This document shows, in pieces, positions 36,246-45,630 of a DNA stretch of 64,000 nt. Origin of the DNA: Pseudomonas asturiensis (lineage in GTDB: Bacteria > Pseudomonadota > Gammaproteobacteria > Pseudomonadales > Pseudomonadaceae); NCBI RefSeq assembly GCF_900143095.1, contig NZ_FRDA01000002.1, forward strand, positions 310,001 through 374,000, written 5' to 3'. The notes beneath the pieces were generated by a model, which was not told where the DNA came from, made no database searches, and was given only the letters and a program-made list of their open reading frames with translations. The position numbers were made by a program, and so were the translations under genes. Positions within the stretch are counted from its first letter, which is position 1; the number at the start of each line of letters is the position of its first letter.

Positions 36246-38983
36246 ACCCGTCCGGCCTCTCCACATCTTGCCTCAGGAAAACACCTGCCTTGTCAGCCCT
36301 CAAACAGACTTTGCGCCTTAGCCTGCTGACCTTCAGCGTCATGCAGGCCAATCTGGTGCTGGCTGCTGTCACGCCCGCCACCGGCAATGAAGTCGAGGCG
36401 CGTGTCAGTTCGATCCTCGACAACATGAACACGTCGGAAAAGATCAACTTCACCCGTGTGAACGACGGGCACATGATCCCTTCCCTGCTCAAGTGGGGCA
36501 TCAAGGGGACGGTTGCCTACGACTCGTCCATGGGCGTGCACGTCAACAACGCCACCTTCGGCGCGCAGTACCCGTCGCAGTCTGCACTGGCGGCCACCTG
36601 GAGCATCAACCGCGCCAAGGAATTCGGCCTGGCGATTGCCTACGAAACCCGTATATCCGGTGGACAGCAGATGCTTTCGCCAGGCGTGAATCTTTATCGC
36701 ACGCCCTACAACGGCCGGTCAGCCGAGTACGTGAGCGGTGAGGATCCGTTCCTCGGTGCAGTACTGGCACCCGCCATCGTCAACGGCATTCAGGTGCAAG
36801 GCATTCAGGCCAGCGGCAAGCATTACCTGGCCAACGAACAGGAAGCCAACCGTCAGGCTGTCAACGTGATCGCTGACGAACGCACCTTGCGCGAGCTTTA
36901 CCTGCCGGGTTTCGAGTCGATGGTCAAGAACGCCAATGTCGCGTCAATCATGTGCGGCTTCAACAAGGTTAATGGCGACTACGCCTGTGAAAACCACCAC
37001 TTGATCACCGACGTGCTCAAGGGAGAGTGGGGTTATCAAGGTACGGTCATCAGCGACTTCAACGCCATTCATGACGCGTTCAAAGGTGCATGGGCCGGCA
37101 CCGATATCGACATGCCTTCCGGCCTGCAATTTACCGAAGCCAACCTGCTGCCTTACCTGTGGAGCGGTCAACTGACCCAGAACGTCATCGATGATAAGGT
37201 CAAGCGCAACCTGCGCGCGATTGTCAGCTACGACTTCCAGGAAAACCTCAACACCGCCAAGACGCTCGATCATCCCGAGTACGGCATGCGTGCCGCGTTG
37301 AACACCGCGCGTGAATCCATCGTGCTGCTGCGTAACGAAAACACCACTGCCGGCAAACCGCTGCTGCCACTGGCGCGTACGGCAAAAATTGCGGTCATCG
37401 GCAACTGGGCACACGACGCACCCGCCTCGCCTTTCGGTACCGCCAACTCGCCGCCCAACAGCTACGTGACTGAACTGAGCGGTCTGCAGCAACTGGCATC
37501 CAGTAGCGCCAACGTGACCTATCTGCCCGAACTGAGCCTGAATCCGGCCAGCTCGGCCTGGTATCAGCCGGCAACCGGCAGCAACGGGATCAGCAATTCA
37601 GGGGTCAAGGCCGAGTACTTTTCCAACACCGGTTTCTCGGGCGACCCTGCACTGACTCGCGTCGAGCCTGGCGTGAACCTGAACTGGACCACCGGCACCA
37701 ACATCACCGATGCGGGCACCACGGCTGTGTCAGGTTTCAGCCCCGCTGCCGGCGCGTTTTCGGCGCGCTTCACATCGGTGATCAAACCCACCGTCTCTGG
37801 CCCGCAGGTCTTCAAAGTACGTGCAGACGGCCCGTACAAGCTTTGGGTCAACGACGAACTGGTGGTGCAAAGCGATGGCGTGCCTTATTCGTCGGATGTG
37901 GTAAACGCACTCACGACCTCGGGCAAGACCGCCGCCCTGACAGCAGGCAAGTCGTACACGGTCAAGCTTGAGTACAAACGCGTGCAGGGTAACTTCATCC
38001 CGGCACTCGGTGGCGTCACCGGCGTACAGATGAGCTGGGCTTCGCTGCGTCCGCCCAAGGATCTGTCGACCTACGATGCGGTGGTCGTCGCCACGGGCAG
38101 CACCTATGAAAACGAAGGCGAAGGTTCTGACCACGGTTTCGACCTGCCAGACCAACAGGCCGAACTGGTGAGCTACGTGGCCAAGGCCAACCCCAATACC
38201 ATCGTCGTGATGCACGGCGGCGGCGTGGCGAACATGCAGCCTTGGGCCAGCAAGGTCGGCGCCACACTGCAAGCTTGGTTCCCCGGCCAGCAAGGCGGTC
38301 AGGCACTGGCCGAGATTCTGTTCGGCAAGGTCAACCCGTCAGGCAAGCTGCCTATCACCATCGACAAGAAAATCGAGGACAACCCGAGCTACGCGTCGTA
38401 CCCCGATCCGGCCGCTTACCGTGGCGACAAGGCACTGACTGAAATGACCTACAGCGAAGGCCTGTACCTGGGCTATCGCGGTTACGACAAGAAGCACGCC
38501 AGGCCGCTCTACCCGTTCGGTTACGGCCTGTCCTACACCACGTTCGGCTACAGCGACCTCAAGCTGTCGACCAACGTGCTGACGCCGGGCTCCACCATCG
38601 ACGTGAAGTTCACCCTGACCAACACGGGTGACAAGGCCGGTTTCGAAGTGGCGCAACTGTACGTGCAGCCGGTTAAACCCGCCGTCGATCGCCCGGAAAA
38701 AGAACTCAAGGGCTTCACCAAGGTGTACCTGCAACCGGGTCAGAGCAAGACGGTCAGCATCCCGATCGACTCGCGCTCGCTGGCCTATTACGTGGACAAG
38801 ACCGCAAGCTGGGACGTAGACGCCGGAAAGTACAAGATTCTGGTCGGTGCGGACTCGGAGCATCTGACGCTCAATCAGACCCTGACCACTCTGTTCCCGG
38901 AAACACTCACCACGCGCGACAGCAACCCGCTGCCGTTGCCGCTGCGCAAGGCAGTACAGGTGTCGGCTTCACAGAAATACTGA
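36242..38983 (+). CDS. GH3 beta-glucosidase with PA14 domain, exported
   Basis: 913 residues from a TTG at 36242, with an N-terminal signal peptide (LRLSLLTFSVMQANLVLA). The GH3 catalytic domain follows, with the nucleophile D272 in TVISDFNAIHD. The second alpha/beta domain contains VVVATGSTYENEGEGSDHGF. A PA14 insert lies at about 455-590 (GVKAEYFSNTGFSGD). The C-terminal fibronectin III-like domain is FTLTNTGDKAGFEVAQLYVQ. PA14 inserts in GH3 enzymes help bind branched or beta-1,2/1,6 glucosides. Periplasmic or extracellular action on plant or self beta-glucans is likely. The substrate is unproven. Confidence 0.88.
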   Translation: MNPSGLSTSCLRKTPALSALKQTLRLSLLTFSVMQANLVLAAVTPATGNEVEARVSSILDNMNTSEKINFTRVNDGHMIPSLLKWGIKGTVAYDSSMGVHVNNATFGAQYPSQSALAATWSINRAKEFGLAIAYETRISGGQQMLSPGVNLYRTPYNGRSAEYVSGEDPFLGAVLAPAIVNGIQVQGIQASGKHYLANEQEANRQAVNVIADERTLRELYLPGFESMVKNANVASIMCGFNKVNGDYACENHHLITDVLKGEWGYQGTVISDFNAIHDAFKGAWAGTDIDMPSGLQFTEANLLPYLWSGQLTQNVIDDKVKRNLRAIVSYDFQENLNTAKTLDHPEYGMRAALNTARESIVLLRNENTTAGKPLLPLARTAKIAVIGNWAHDAPASPFGTANSPPNSYVTELSGLQQLASSSANVTYLPELSLNPASSAWYQPATGSNGISNSGVKAEYFSNTGFSGDPALTRVEPGVNLNWTTGTNITDAGTTAVSGFSPAAGAFSARFTSVIKPTVSGPQVFKVRADGPYKLWVNDELVVQSDGVPYSSDVVNALTTSGKTAALTAGKSYTVKLEYKRVQGNFIPALGGVTGVQMSWASLRPPKDLSTYDAVVVATGSTYENEGEGSDHGFDLPDQQAELVSYVAKANPNTIVVMHGGGVANMQPWASKVGATLQAWFPGQQGGQALAEILFGKVNPSGKLPITIDKKIEDNPSYASYPDPAAYRGDKALTEMTYSEGLYLGYRGYDKKHARPLYPFGYGLSYTTFGYSDLKLSTNVLTPGSTIDVKFTLTNTGDKAGFEVAQLYVQPVKPAVDRPEKELKGFTKVYLQPGQSKTVSIPIDSRSLAYYVDKTASWDVDAGKYKILVGADSEHLTLNQTLTTLFPETLTTRDSNPLPLPLRKAVQVSASQKY

Positions 38984-39003
38984 GGGTGTAGGTCGTTAGT
39001 GGC

Positions 39004-39651
39004 TCACGGACGAGCCTTTATATCCCTTCCAAGGCGTTGCACGTAAACGTCGAAAACCGCCATCACGTCCACGTCTTCAGGGCACCTGAGCCACTGAATC
39101 TGCAAGCCGTCCATGACCGAGAAGATCTCCTGGGCCAGAGCTTGCACGTCGATATCCGCTCGAATCTCGCCCGCCGCTTTCAACGCATTCAAATGACCAC
39201 GTGCATGCTGGTGGGTCAGGTGAAATCGCTCGTTGTGCCAGGACCAGGCCGGGTGCGAGGGTGAAAGGCTTTCGGTGTTCATCAGCAACGCCGCCTGACA
39301 CTCGGCCGCATCCTCGATGCTGAAACTCATGCTCAATTTGATGAACTTCAGAAAACCTTCAAGCGTCGGCTCGGTGGTCAGGTCCTGAAATCTGGACACC
39401 ACCCGTTGATCGCGACGCTCCAGCAGCGCATAGAGCAGCGCTTGTTTGTTGGGAAAGTGATGCAGCAAACCCACGGTGGTGATCCCTGCCAGCGTCGCCA
39501 CATCACGCATCGAGGCGCTCGAATAGCCGTTGCGAGCGAAGATGATCGTGGCCGCGTCCAGCAAGGCCGTTCTGCGCATGTCACCCTTGGGGGCACGGCG
39601 GCGCTTGGGTTGCACTGCCGCTTCGGATTCATTCCCTGATTCTTCTGACAT
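39004..39651 (-). CDS. TetR/AcrR family transcriptional regulator
   Basis: The ATG at 39651 gives MSEESGNESEAAVQPKRRRA and 215 residues; the frame extends to 39687. The HTH is MRRTALLDAATIIFARNGYS and MRDVATLAGITTVGLLHHFP. The C-terminal domain is helical (TetR_C family for efflux or lipid regulators). The gene follows the MATE transporter on the same strand; if started at 39687 it overlaps it by 4 bp. It probably regulates that exporter. Confidence 0.86.
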   Translation of the reverse strand: MSEESGNESEAAVQPKRRRAPKGDMRRTALLDAATIIFARNGYSSASMRDVATLAGITTVGLLHHFPNKQALLYALLERRDQRVVSRFQDLTTEPTLEGFLKFIKLSMSFSIEDAAECQAALLMNTESLSPSHPAWSWHNERFHLTHQHARGHLNALKAAGEIRADIDVQALAQEIFSVMDGLQIQWLRCPEDVDVMAVFDVYVQRLGRDIKARP

Positions 39652-39683
39652 AAAACCTGATAACACCTTGAGCCGATGTGTCT

Positions 39684-41045
39684 TCAATGTTTCCCAGCGC
39701 CTGCAGCCTGGGCCCTGCGGGTGAAAAACCGCTTTGCGGTCACTGATGCGGTGAATATCGAAATCAGGGCGATCACGGCGTTACCCGCAAACATGCCTGG
39801 CACCGCGCCGCTGCCGCCGAACCAGTGAGCCCCGACGTACACGAACGGCACCGTACCGACTGTTGCACGCAGCCAGGCGAAGACTGCCACCAGCCATGAA
39901 CGGTCCATGGTCATGAACACCGCGATCGCCACAAAGTCCAGGCCGATGATCACCCAGAGCGCGCCACCCAACCTGCAGTAATTCAAAAAAAACCTGCGCA
40001 CCTCGCCTTCCAGCTGGTAGAGATCGGCGATGACGCCGCTGCACAATAGCAGCACCAGCCAGACTGCCACCCCGTAACCGACCACCAGCCTGCGGGTAAA
40101 GAGGATGGTCAAGCAGACGCGGTCATCCCGTTGCGCACCGATATTCTGCCCCAGTATCGGCGCCAGCGCGCCCGGCAATGCGAAAAAGGCACAGTAGGAG
40201 AATTGCAGCACGCGATCCATCACGCTCATCGCGGCCAGCGCCGAGGTGCCGAATGCGGACAACGAAGCGACCAGATAAGCCAGCCCCACCGGCGTCGCCA
40301 GATTGGCGGCCATGGCGGGCAGCGCCAGGCTGAAGGTTCGGCCTGCGTGATTGCGCAACAGCTTCAGACTACGAGAAAAGATCATGCCGATCCGCTTGCG
40401 CACCCAATAGACGCCCACGCAGGCAGACACACAACCGGACAGCGCGAACGCCAGCCCCGCCCCCTTCAGCCCCAGACCGAGCCCGAAGATGAACAGCGGA
40501 TCAGCCACCGCCAGCGTCGCGGCACCTGAGAGCACCACACCCAGCGCACGGCGGTTATCGCCAACGGCCCTGAGCATCTGCGCCGACATCTGCATCACCG
40601 CTTGCAACACCGTTGCGGGCAGCGCCAGCCAGAGGAACCCGCGCGCCGCCTCATAAACCGCCGCGTCAGCGCCAAGCCAATGGGTCATCGGCATCATCAA
40701 GGCCAACTGCAGCGTCGCAGCCAGTCCAGACAGCACGAGCATCATCAGCATCAAGCTGGCGCAGAGCCGCGCCACCGACTTGGTCACCCGATGACCGATA
40801 CGCGCCGACAACACCGCAGTGGCCGCAATGATGAAACCGCTCGCCAGAGACATATTGACGAACATCATCACCTTGGCAATGCCAACGGCCGCCAGCAACA
40901 CGGGGTCGTGCAGCATGGAAACGTAGACCAGCGTCAGAATGTCGACCAGAAACACCGCGAACAGACTCAAGGCACTGGTGCTGGCCGTCACCATGATATG
41001 AAGCGGGATGGGGCCTTGGGTAAATGTCGCGCCAGCTTGGGCCAT
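39684..41045 (-). CDS. MATE family efflux transporter
   Basis: 453 residues with 12 predicted helices in two related halves. MATE features include VGIAKVMMFVNMSLASGF in the first half and GALAPILGQNIGAQRDDRV in the second. It uses a Na+ or H+ gradient to export cationic drugs or metabolites. It is followed by a TetR regulator on the same strand, an unusual order that suggests a shared transcript. Confidence 0.88.
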   Translation of the reverse strand: MAQAGATFTQGPIPLHIMVTASTSALSLFAVFLVDILTLVYVSMLHDPVLLAAVGIAKVMMFVNMSLASGFIIAATAVLSARIGHRVTKSVARLCASLMLMMLVLSGLAATLQLALMMPMTHWLGADAAVYEAARGFLWLALPATVLQAVMQMSAQMLRAVGDNRRALGVVLSGAATLAVADPLFIFGLGLGLKGAGLAFALSGCVSACVGVYWVRKRIGMIFSRSLKLLRNHAGRTFSLALPAMAANLATPVGLAYLVASLSAFGTSALAAMSVMDRVLQFSYCAFFALPGALAPILGQNIGAQRDDRVCLTILFTRRLVVGYGVAVWLVLLLCSGVIADLYQLEGEVRRFFLNYCRLGGALWVIIGLDFVAIAVFMTMDRSWLVAVFAWLRATVGTVPFVYVGAHWFGGSGAVPGMFAGNAVIALISIFTASVTAKRFFTRRAQAAGAGKH

Positions 41046-41163
41046 TACGCGCCTCTGAACAGACTGAGGTAAAAAGACCGGAGCGTGCCGTATAAAGACT
41101 CTTTGCGGTAGACGTCCTCTTCAGGACCGCGCTCATCCCACTGACGCCAAAACCAGGCACACA

Positions 41164-41190
41164 CAAAAAACCCGCCATCTGGGCGGGTTT
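41164..41190 (-). terminator. Intrinsic terminator of tRNA-Asn
   Basis: On the minus strand AAACCCGCC-CAGAT-GGCGGGTTTTTTGTG forms a strong stem with a U-run. It lies about 45 nt beyond the tRNA 3' end. This is the expected end of the tRNA transcript. Confidence 0.85.
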
Positions 41191-41231
41191 CTTGAGTGAT
41201 TCCAAAGACTTGCTTTCTCTGGAATCTTGTC

Positions 41232-41307
<76 letters not shown>

Positions 41308-41479
41308 ATGAGCGCTATGTTACTGATTCACAAAACGAAGTCAAGCGAGCGCATGAATTTTTTTGCTAAAAGTCCGATGAAAGAACGCGCGCTCGTCGAG
41401 TCACGGGTTCATTCCTGCGCCCTAGGTGGCGTAGTGTGTTTGGCCTTCATCTGACACAACTCCATTCGAGGTAAAAGAG

Positions 41480-43105
41480 ATGCCGCTCAATAGCCATCTT
41501 GAAACGCTCTTTCCTGCGATTGATGACATTCCTGAGCTCTATCGCCCGGGCACGCCCATCGAGCAGCGTGATTATCTGGTCGACGGAGAACTGAGGACCT
41601 GGAACGGTCCGCTGGCACCGGTGCGCAGCCCGGTGTGCATAAGAAGTAGCACAGGCCTTGAGCCGGTGATTCTGGGCAGCACGCCCCTGCTGGACGCAGC
41701 CACTGCGATGACGGCGCTGGACGCAGCGGTCAGCGCCTGGGACAGAGGCCAGGGCCGCTGGCCGACGATGCGCGTTGTCGAGCGCATTCAGCATGTCGAG
41801 GCGTTCCTGAAGCGCATGCGTGAGCAGCGTACAGCAGTGGTCAATCTGCTGATGTGGGAAATCGGCAAGAACCTCAAGGACTCGGAAAAGGAATTCGATC
41901 GCACCTGCGATTACATCGTCGACACCATTGAGGCGCTGAAAGAACTCGACCGCAGTTCCAGTCGCTTCGAACTGGAACAGGACACCCTCGGGCAGATCCG
42001 GCGCGTGCCGTTGGGCGTCACGCTGTGCATGGGGCCTTATAACTATCCACTGAACGAGACGTTCACCACGCTCATTCCCGCGCTGATCATGGGCAATACC
42101 GTGGTGTTCAAGCCCGCCAAGTTCGGCGTTTTGTTGATCCGCCCGCTGCTTGAGGCATTCCGGGACAGCTTCCCGGCCGGAGTCATCAACGTGATCTACG
42201 GCAGCGGTCGCGACACGGTGAGCGCGCTGATGGCCAGCGGCATGATCGATGTGTTCGCATTCATCGGCACCAACAAGGCCGCCAGCGACCTGAAAAAACT
42301 CCATCCGCGCCCTCACCGCCTGCGAGCGGCGCTGGGGCTGGACGCCAAAAACCCCGGCATCGTCCTGCCCGACGTGGACCTGGACAACGCGGTCAGCGAA
42401 GCGGTCACAGGCTCCCTGTCCTTCAACGGACAGCGCTGCACGGCCCTGAAGATCTTCTTCGTGCATGAAGATGTGGTTGAACAGTTTCTGGAAAAATTCC
42501 AGCAAAAGCTGGCCCAGCTCAAACCCGGCATGCCTTGGGAGCCAGGTGTTTCGCTGACGCCGTTGCCCGAGCCCGGCAAGACCGATTACCTGCAAGGTCT
42601 GGTGGCCGATGCGCTGGGCAAAGGCGCGAAGATCATCAACAACAGTGGCGCACGGGTCAGCGAGACCTTTTTCTACCCTGCGCTGCTGTACCCGGTCACA
42701 CCCCAGATGCGTGTCTATCACGAAGAGCAATTCGGTCCGGTAGTCCCTGTGGTCGCCTACCGTGACCTGGAGACCGTGATTGATTACGTACTGGATTCAG
42801 ACTTCGGCCAGCAGCTGAGTATCTTCGGCAACGACCCGGCGCAGGTCGGACGGCTGGTGGATGCATTCGCCAACCAGGTTGGCCGAATCAACCTCAATGC
42901 CCAGTGCCAGCGCGGTCCGGACAAATACCCGTTCAACGGTCGCAAGAACTCGGCCGAAGGCACGCTGTCGGTTCACGATGCCTTGCGCGTGTTCTCGATC
43001 CGCACCCTGGTGGCGACGAAATTCCAGGAAAGCAACAAACAGTTGGTCAGCGACATCATTCGCAACCGGGAATCCAGCTTCCTTAGCACCGACTACATCT
43101 TCTGA
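41480..43105 (+). CDS. gapN: NADP-dependent glyceraldehyde-3-phosphate dehydrogenase-type aldehyde dehydrogenase
   Basis: 541 residues of the ALDH superfamily. The cofactor region GVTLCMGPYNYPLNETFTTL and nucleophile C320 in SFNGQRCTALKIFF are clear. The long N-terminus and C-terminus fit the GapN-like dehydrogenase of Pseudomonas, which oxidises GAP to 3-phosphoglycerate with NADP and makes NADPH. The usual ELGGK motif reads LGLDAKNPGIV, so the general-base Glu is not where an ungapped alignment puts it. GAGGTAAAAGAG precedes the ATG. Confidence 0.82.
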   Translation: MPLNSHLETLFPAIDDIPELYRPGTPIEQRDYLVDGELRTWNGPLAPVRSPVCIRSSTGLEPVILGSTPLLDAATAMTALDAAVSAWDRGQGRWPTMRVVERIQHVEAFLKRMREQRTAVVNLLMWEIGKNLKDSEKEFDRTCDYIVDTIEALKELDRSSSRFELEQDTLGQIRRVPLGVTLCMGPYNYPLNETFTTLIPALIMGNTVVFKPAKFGVLLIRPLLEAFRDSFPAGVINVIYGSGRDTVSALMASGMIDVFAFIGTNKAASDLKKLHPRPHRLRAALGLDAKNPGIVLPDVDLDNAVSEAVTGSLSFNGQRCTALKIFFVHEDVVEQFLEKFQQKLAQLKPGMPWEPGVSLTPLPEPGKTDYLQGLVADALGKGAKIINNSGARVSETFFYPALLYPVTPQMRVYHEEQFGPVVPVVAYRDLETVIDYVLDSDFGQQLSIFGNDPAQVGRLVDAFANQVGRINLNAQCQRGPDKYPFNGRKNSAEGTLSVHDALRVFSIRTLVATKFQESNKQLVSDIIRNRESSFLSTDYIF

Positions 43106-43118
43106 GGCCTTGATACCT

Positions 43119-43144
43119 GCATGCGCCGTCTTCGCGGCGCATGC
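43119..43144. repeat. Perfect GC-rich hairpin after gapN
   Basis: GCATGCGCCG (43119-43128) and CGGCGCATGC (43135-43144) form a 10-bp stem with a 6-nt TCTTCG loop. It is followed by TAAAAAAA, not by a U-run on the plus strand. It may still aid termination by Rho-independent pausing. It also sits in the 5' frame of the MCP gene, which argues against long upstream starts. Confidence 0.55.
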
Positions 43145-43320
43145 TAAAAAAACGGGACGCCCTGGCGGCCAGTCCTGACACGATGCACAGCGCCCTGCGC
43201 GCAAACCTGTCACGCCAGTCGTCGCAAGACCGGGATATGGCATTTTCACCCTATCAAGAACTACCTCGCGAAGCCGACACCCCGGCATTACAGCCCTTCT
43301 CACGCGCAGGTATAACAATA

Positions 43321-45318
43321 ATGGCCACGCTCAAGACCGTTCAGGCACGCTACACCGCTACATTCGTGGGATTCATGGCGCTGGTCATCATCCTGACCGT
43401 GTATGGCATCAATCAGTTCGTGACGCCCAGGCTCACGGCCAACGATGAAAACATGCTGACCGTCAAGGCAGCTGACATCAGCAATGAGATCAAGACCGAA
43501 CTGGCCCGCGTCCAGGCACAGGCACGGGTGATCACCGAAATCGTCCCACAGCTGTCGAGCGACGACATCGACCGGTTACTGCCCTTCATGGTCAACCAAT
43601 ACGGTGAGGCCAAGGTGTTTGGCGGTGGTATCTGGCCATTGCCCAACGCCCGCACACCCGGTCGCGCCAAGCACAGCACGTTCTATCACCGCGATGCGTC
43701 CGGCAAACTGATCGTCAACACGCACTGGAACTCGCCCGAGTCGCTCAACTATTTCGAGCAGGGCTGGCACAAGGGCGGCCTGAGCTCGCCTGCTGGCCAA
43801 TGCGCGTGGGCCCCGGCCTATCAGGACGCGGCCAGCCCCGAGCCACGCACCAACTGCGCCATGGCAATCACCAAGGATGGCAAACCCTGGGGCGTGTCGA
43901 CCATCGACGTGACCCTGGGCTTTTTCAACCAGTTGGTCGAAGCCAAGGAGCGTGAAGTCAACGGCCGGATCATGATCATCGAAGCCGATGGCAAAATCCT
44001 CTCCAACGTGCCGGGCAGCAACGACAAGATCGTGCTGCGCAACATTTCGGAACTGGCGGGGCAGTCGCCGTTCATCAACGGTATCAAGTCGGCGCTGGCA
44101 CTCAAAAGCGGCGGCACCACGCGTCTGACCTACGAGAACAGCGATGGCGAGGAATCGACCCTGTTCCTGATGCCGGTTGCTGGCACGCCCTGGTTGCTGG
44201 CCGTGTCGCAAAACACTGCACTGCTCAAGACCCAGAGCGAGACGGTCCTCAAGACCCTGGCCTGGTTGCAGATTCCGATGGTACTGGTGCTGCTGGTGCT
44301 GATGATCGTTGCGCTGGGCGCGCTGATGAAACGCCTGTCCGTGCTCAAGGCCAATATCGACACCCTGTCGGCCGGTGACGCTGACCTCACGCGTCGTATT
44401 GCCGTCAAAGGCCATGACGAAGTCGATCAGGTGGGCGAATCGGTCAACCGCTTTATCGCCTATCTGCAGCGCATGATGCTCGACGTCAGCACCTCGACCA
44501 GCGATATCGCCATCGGCATCGAGCAATTGCGCAGCCAGGCAGGCACCACCAACGCAATTCTGGTGCGCCATGCCAACGAAACCGATCAGGCGGTCACGGC
44601 GATTACCGAGATGTCCTCCACGGCCGACGAAGTGGCGCGCAGTGCTGCACAGACCGCCAGCTTCACGCAGTCCGCCAACGAGAACGCGCAAATCTCCAAA
44701 ACCGTGGTGTCCGATGCGTCGGACAGCGTGAACGCACTGATCAGCGAGGTCGATTCGGCGACCAGCAAAGTGCAGTCGATGGAACAGGACGCCAAGCGCA
44801 TCAACGCCGTGCTGGCGGTGATCGGTGAAATCGCCGGACAGACCAACCTGCTGGCGCTCAACGCCGCTATCGAGGCTGCACGCGCGGGCGAGCAGGGCCG
44901 CGGGTTTGCAGTGGTGGCCGACGAAGTCCGCGCCCTCGCCGCCCGCACCCAGGCCAGCACCTCGGAAATCAACGAGATGCTGAGCAGCCTGCAACAAGGC
45001 GTCAGCGCTGCCGTCGCTGCGATGGAAAAAACCCGTCAGAGCTGTCAGGCAACCGCAGGCAAAACCACGGCTGTGACCGCCGGGCTGGACGACATGACCA
45101 GTTCGGTCCTGCGCATCAACGACCTCAGCACCCAGATCGCCACCGCGGCCGAAGAGCAGAGCGCGGTGTCAGAAGAAATCAGCCGCAACATCATCGCGGT
45201 CAAGCACATCGTCGAAGAACTGGTCGAAGGCGGTTCAAGCAATGAACGCAGTACAGCGGCGCTGGCCGAGTCCAATACACGCTTGATTGCGCTGGTCAGG
45301 CGCTTCAAGGTGAGTTGA
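43321..45318 (+). CDS. Methyl-accepting chemotaxis protein with dCache sensor domain
   Basis: The ATG at 43321 gives 665 residues and places a membrane helix at once ([19 protein letters not shown]). A periplasmic double-Cache domain follows (about 40-290). The second helix ([20 protein letters not shown]) leads to HAMP and a cytoplasmic signalling tip with the conserved [20 protein letters not shown]. No C-terminal CheR pentapeptide is seen. The gene is alone. It signals to a CheA/CheY system elsewhere. The ligand cannot be read from the sequence. Confidence 0.92.
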   Translation: MATLKTVQARYTATFVGFMALVIILTVYGINQFVTPRLTANDENMLTVKAADISNEIKTELARVQAQARVITEIVPQLSSDDIDRLLPFMVNQYGEAKVFGGGIWPLPNARTPGRAKHSTFYHRDASGKLIVNTHWNSPESLNYFEQGWHKGGLSSPAGQCAWAPAYQDAASPEPRTNCAMAITKDGKPWGVSTIDVTLGFFNQLVEAKEREVNGRIMIIEADGKILSNVPGSNDKIVLRNISELAGQSPFINGIKSALALKSGGTTRLTYENSDGEESTLFLMPVAGTPWLLAVSQNTALLKTQSETVLKTLAWLQIPMVLVLLVLMIVALGALMKRLSVLKANIDTLSAGDADLTRRIAVKGHDEVDQVGESVNRFIAYLQRMMLDVSTSTSDIAIGIEQLRSQAGTTNAILVRHANETDQAVTAITEMSSTADEVARSAAQTASFTQSANENAQISKTVVSDASDSVNALISEVDSATSKVQSMEQDAKRINAVLAVIGEIAGQTNLLALNAAIEAARAGEQGRGFAVVADEVRALAARTQASTSEINEMLSSLQQGVSAAVAAMEKTRQSCQATAGKTTAVTAGLDDMTSSVLRINDLSTQIATAAEEQSAVSEEISRNIIAVKHIVEELVEGGSSNERSTAALAESNTRLIALVRRFKVS

Positions 45319-45450
45319 TCCAGAGCAAGCCCGGAGTGTTTCGTGAACAGGCGAAACATTTTGGGCTCGTGCTGATATCAGATCTGTAGCCTGCGCTGTC
45401 TCGCTGCGAACACCGGACGGCGGCAGTCGGCTTGTCGGCGACGCGATTGT

Positions 45451-45606
45451 CCTGACACACCGCGTCGCCTCATCGCGGGCAAGCCCCCTCCCACAAAAAA
45501 TCGCGTTTATTCAGTAGCCTGGAATTTTTCCATAGCGCTGTCTGGCAGCGGACGAATATCTGTGGGAGGCGGCTTGTCGGCGATGCAGTCGACGCGGTGT
45601 CAACGG
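45451..45606. repeat. Inverted REP doublet (REPIN-like)
   Basis: Segment 45451-45495 is an inverted copy of segment 45561-45606. Both read TGTGGGAGG.GGCTTG.C.GCGATG..G.CGACGCGGTGT when oriented alike, with few differences. They flank 65 bp of unrelated sequence. Each arm can fold into a REP palindrome. A third, shorter relative (GGCTTGTCGGCGACGCGATTG) starts near 45428. Such doublets spread by RAYT transposases. None is encoded here. Confidence 0.75.
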
Positions 45607-45630
45607 TATTGCCACATTTACGCCGCTCTC

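Noticed and set aside
43119..43152. Hairpin plus A-run after gapN read as a terminator
   Set aside because: The run after the stem is poly-A on the plus strand, so it is not a rho-independent terminator for gapN.
43141..43320. 60-codon N-terminal extension of the chemoreceptor
   Set aside because: It overlaps a perfect hairpin, has no family similarity, and would place a long hydrophilic segment before the first membrane helix. The ATG at 43321 fits the family.
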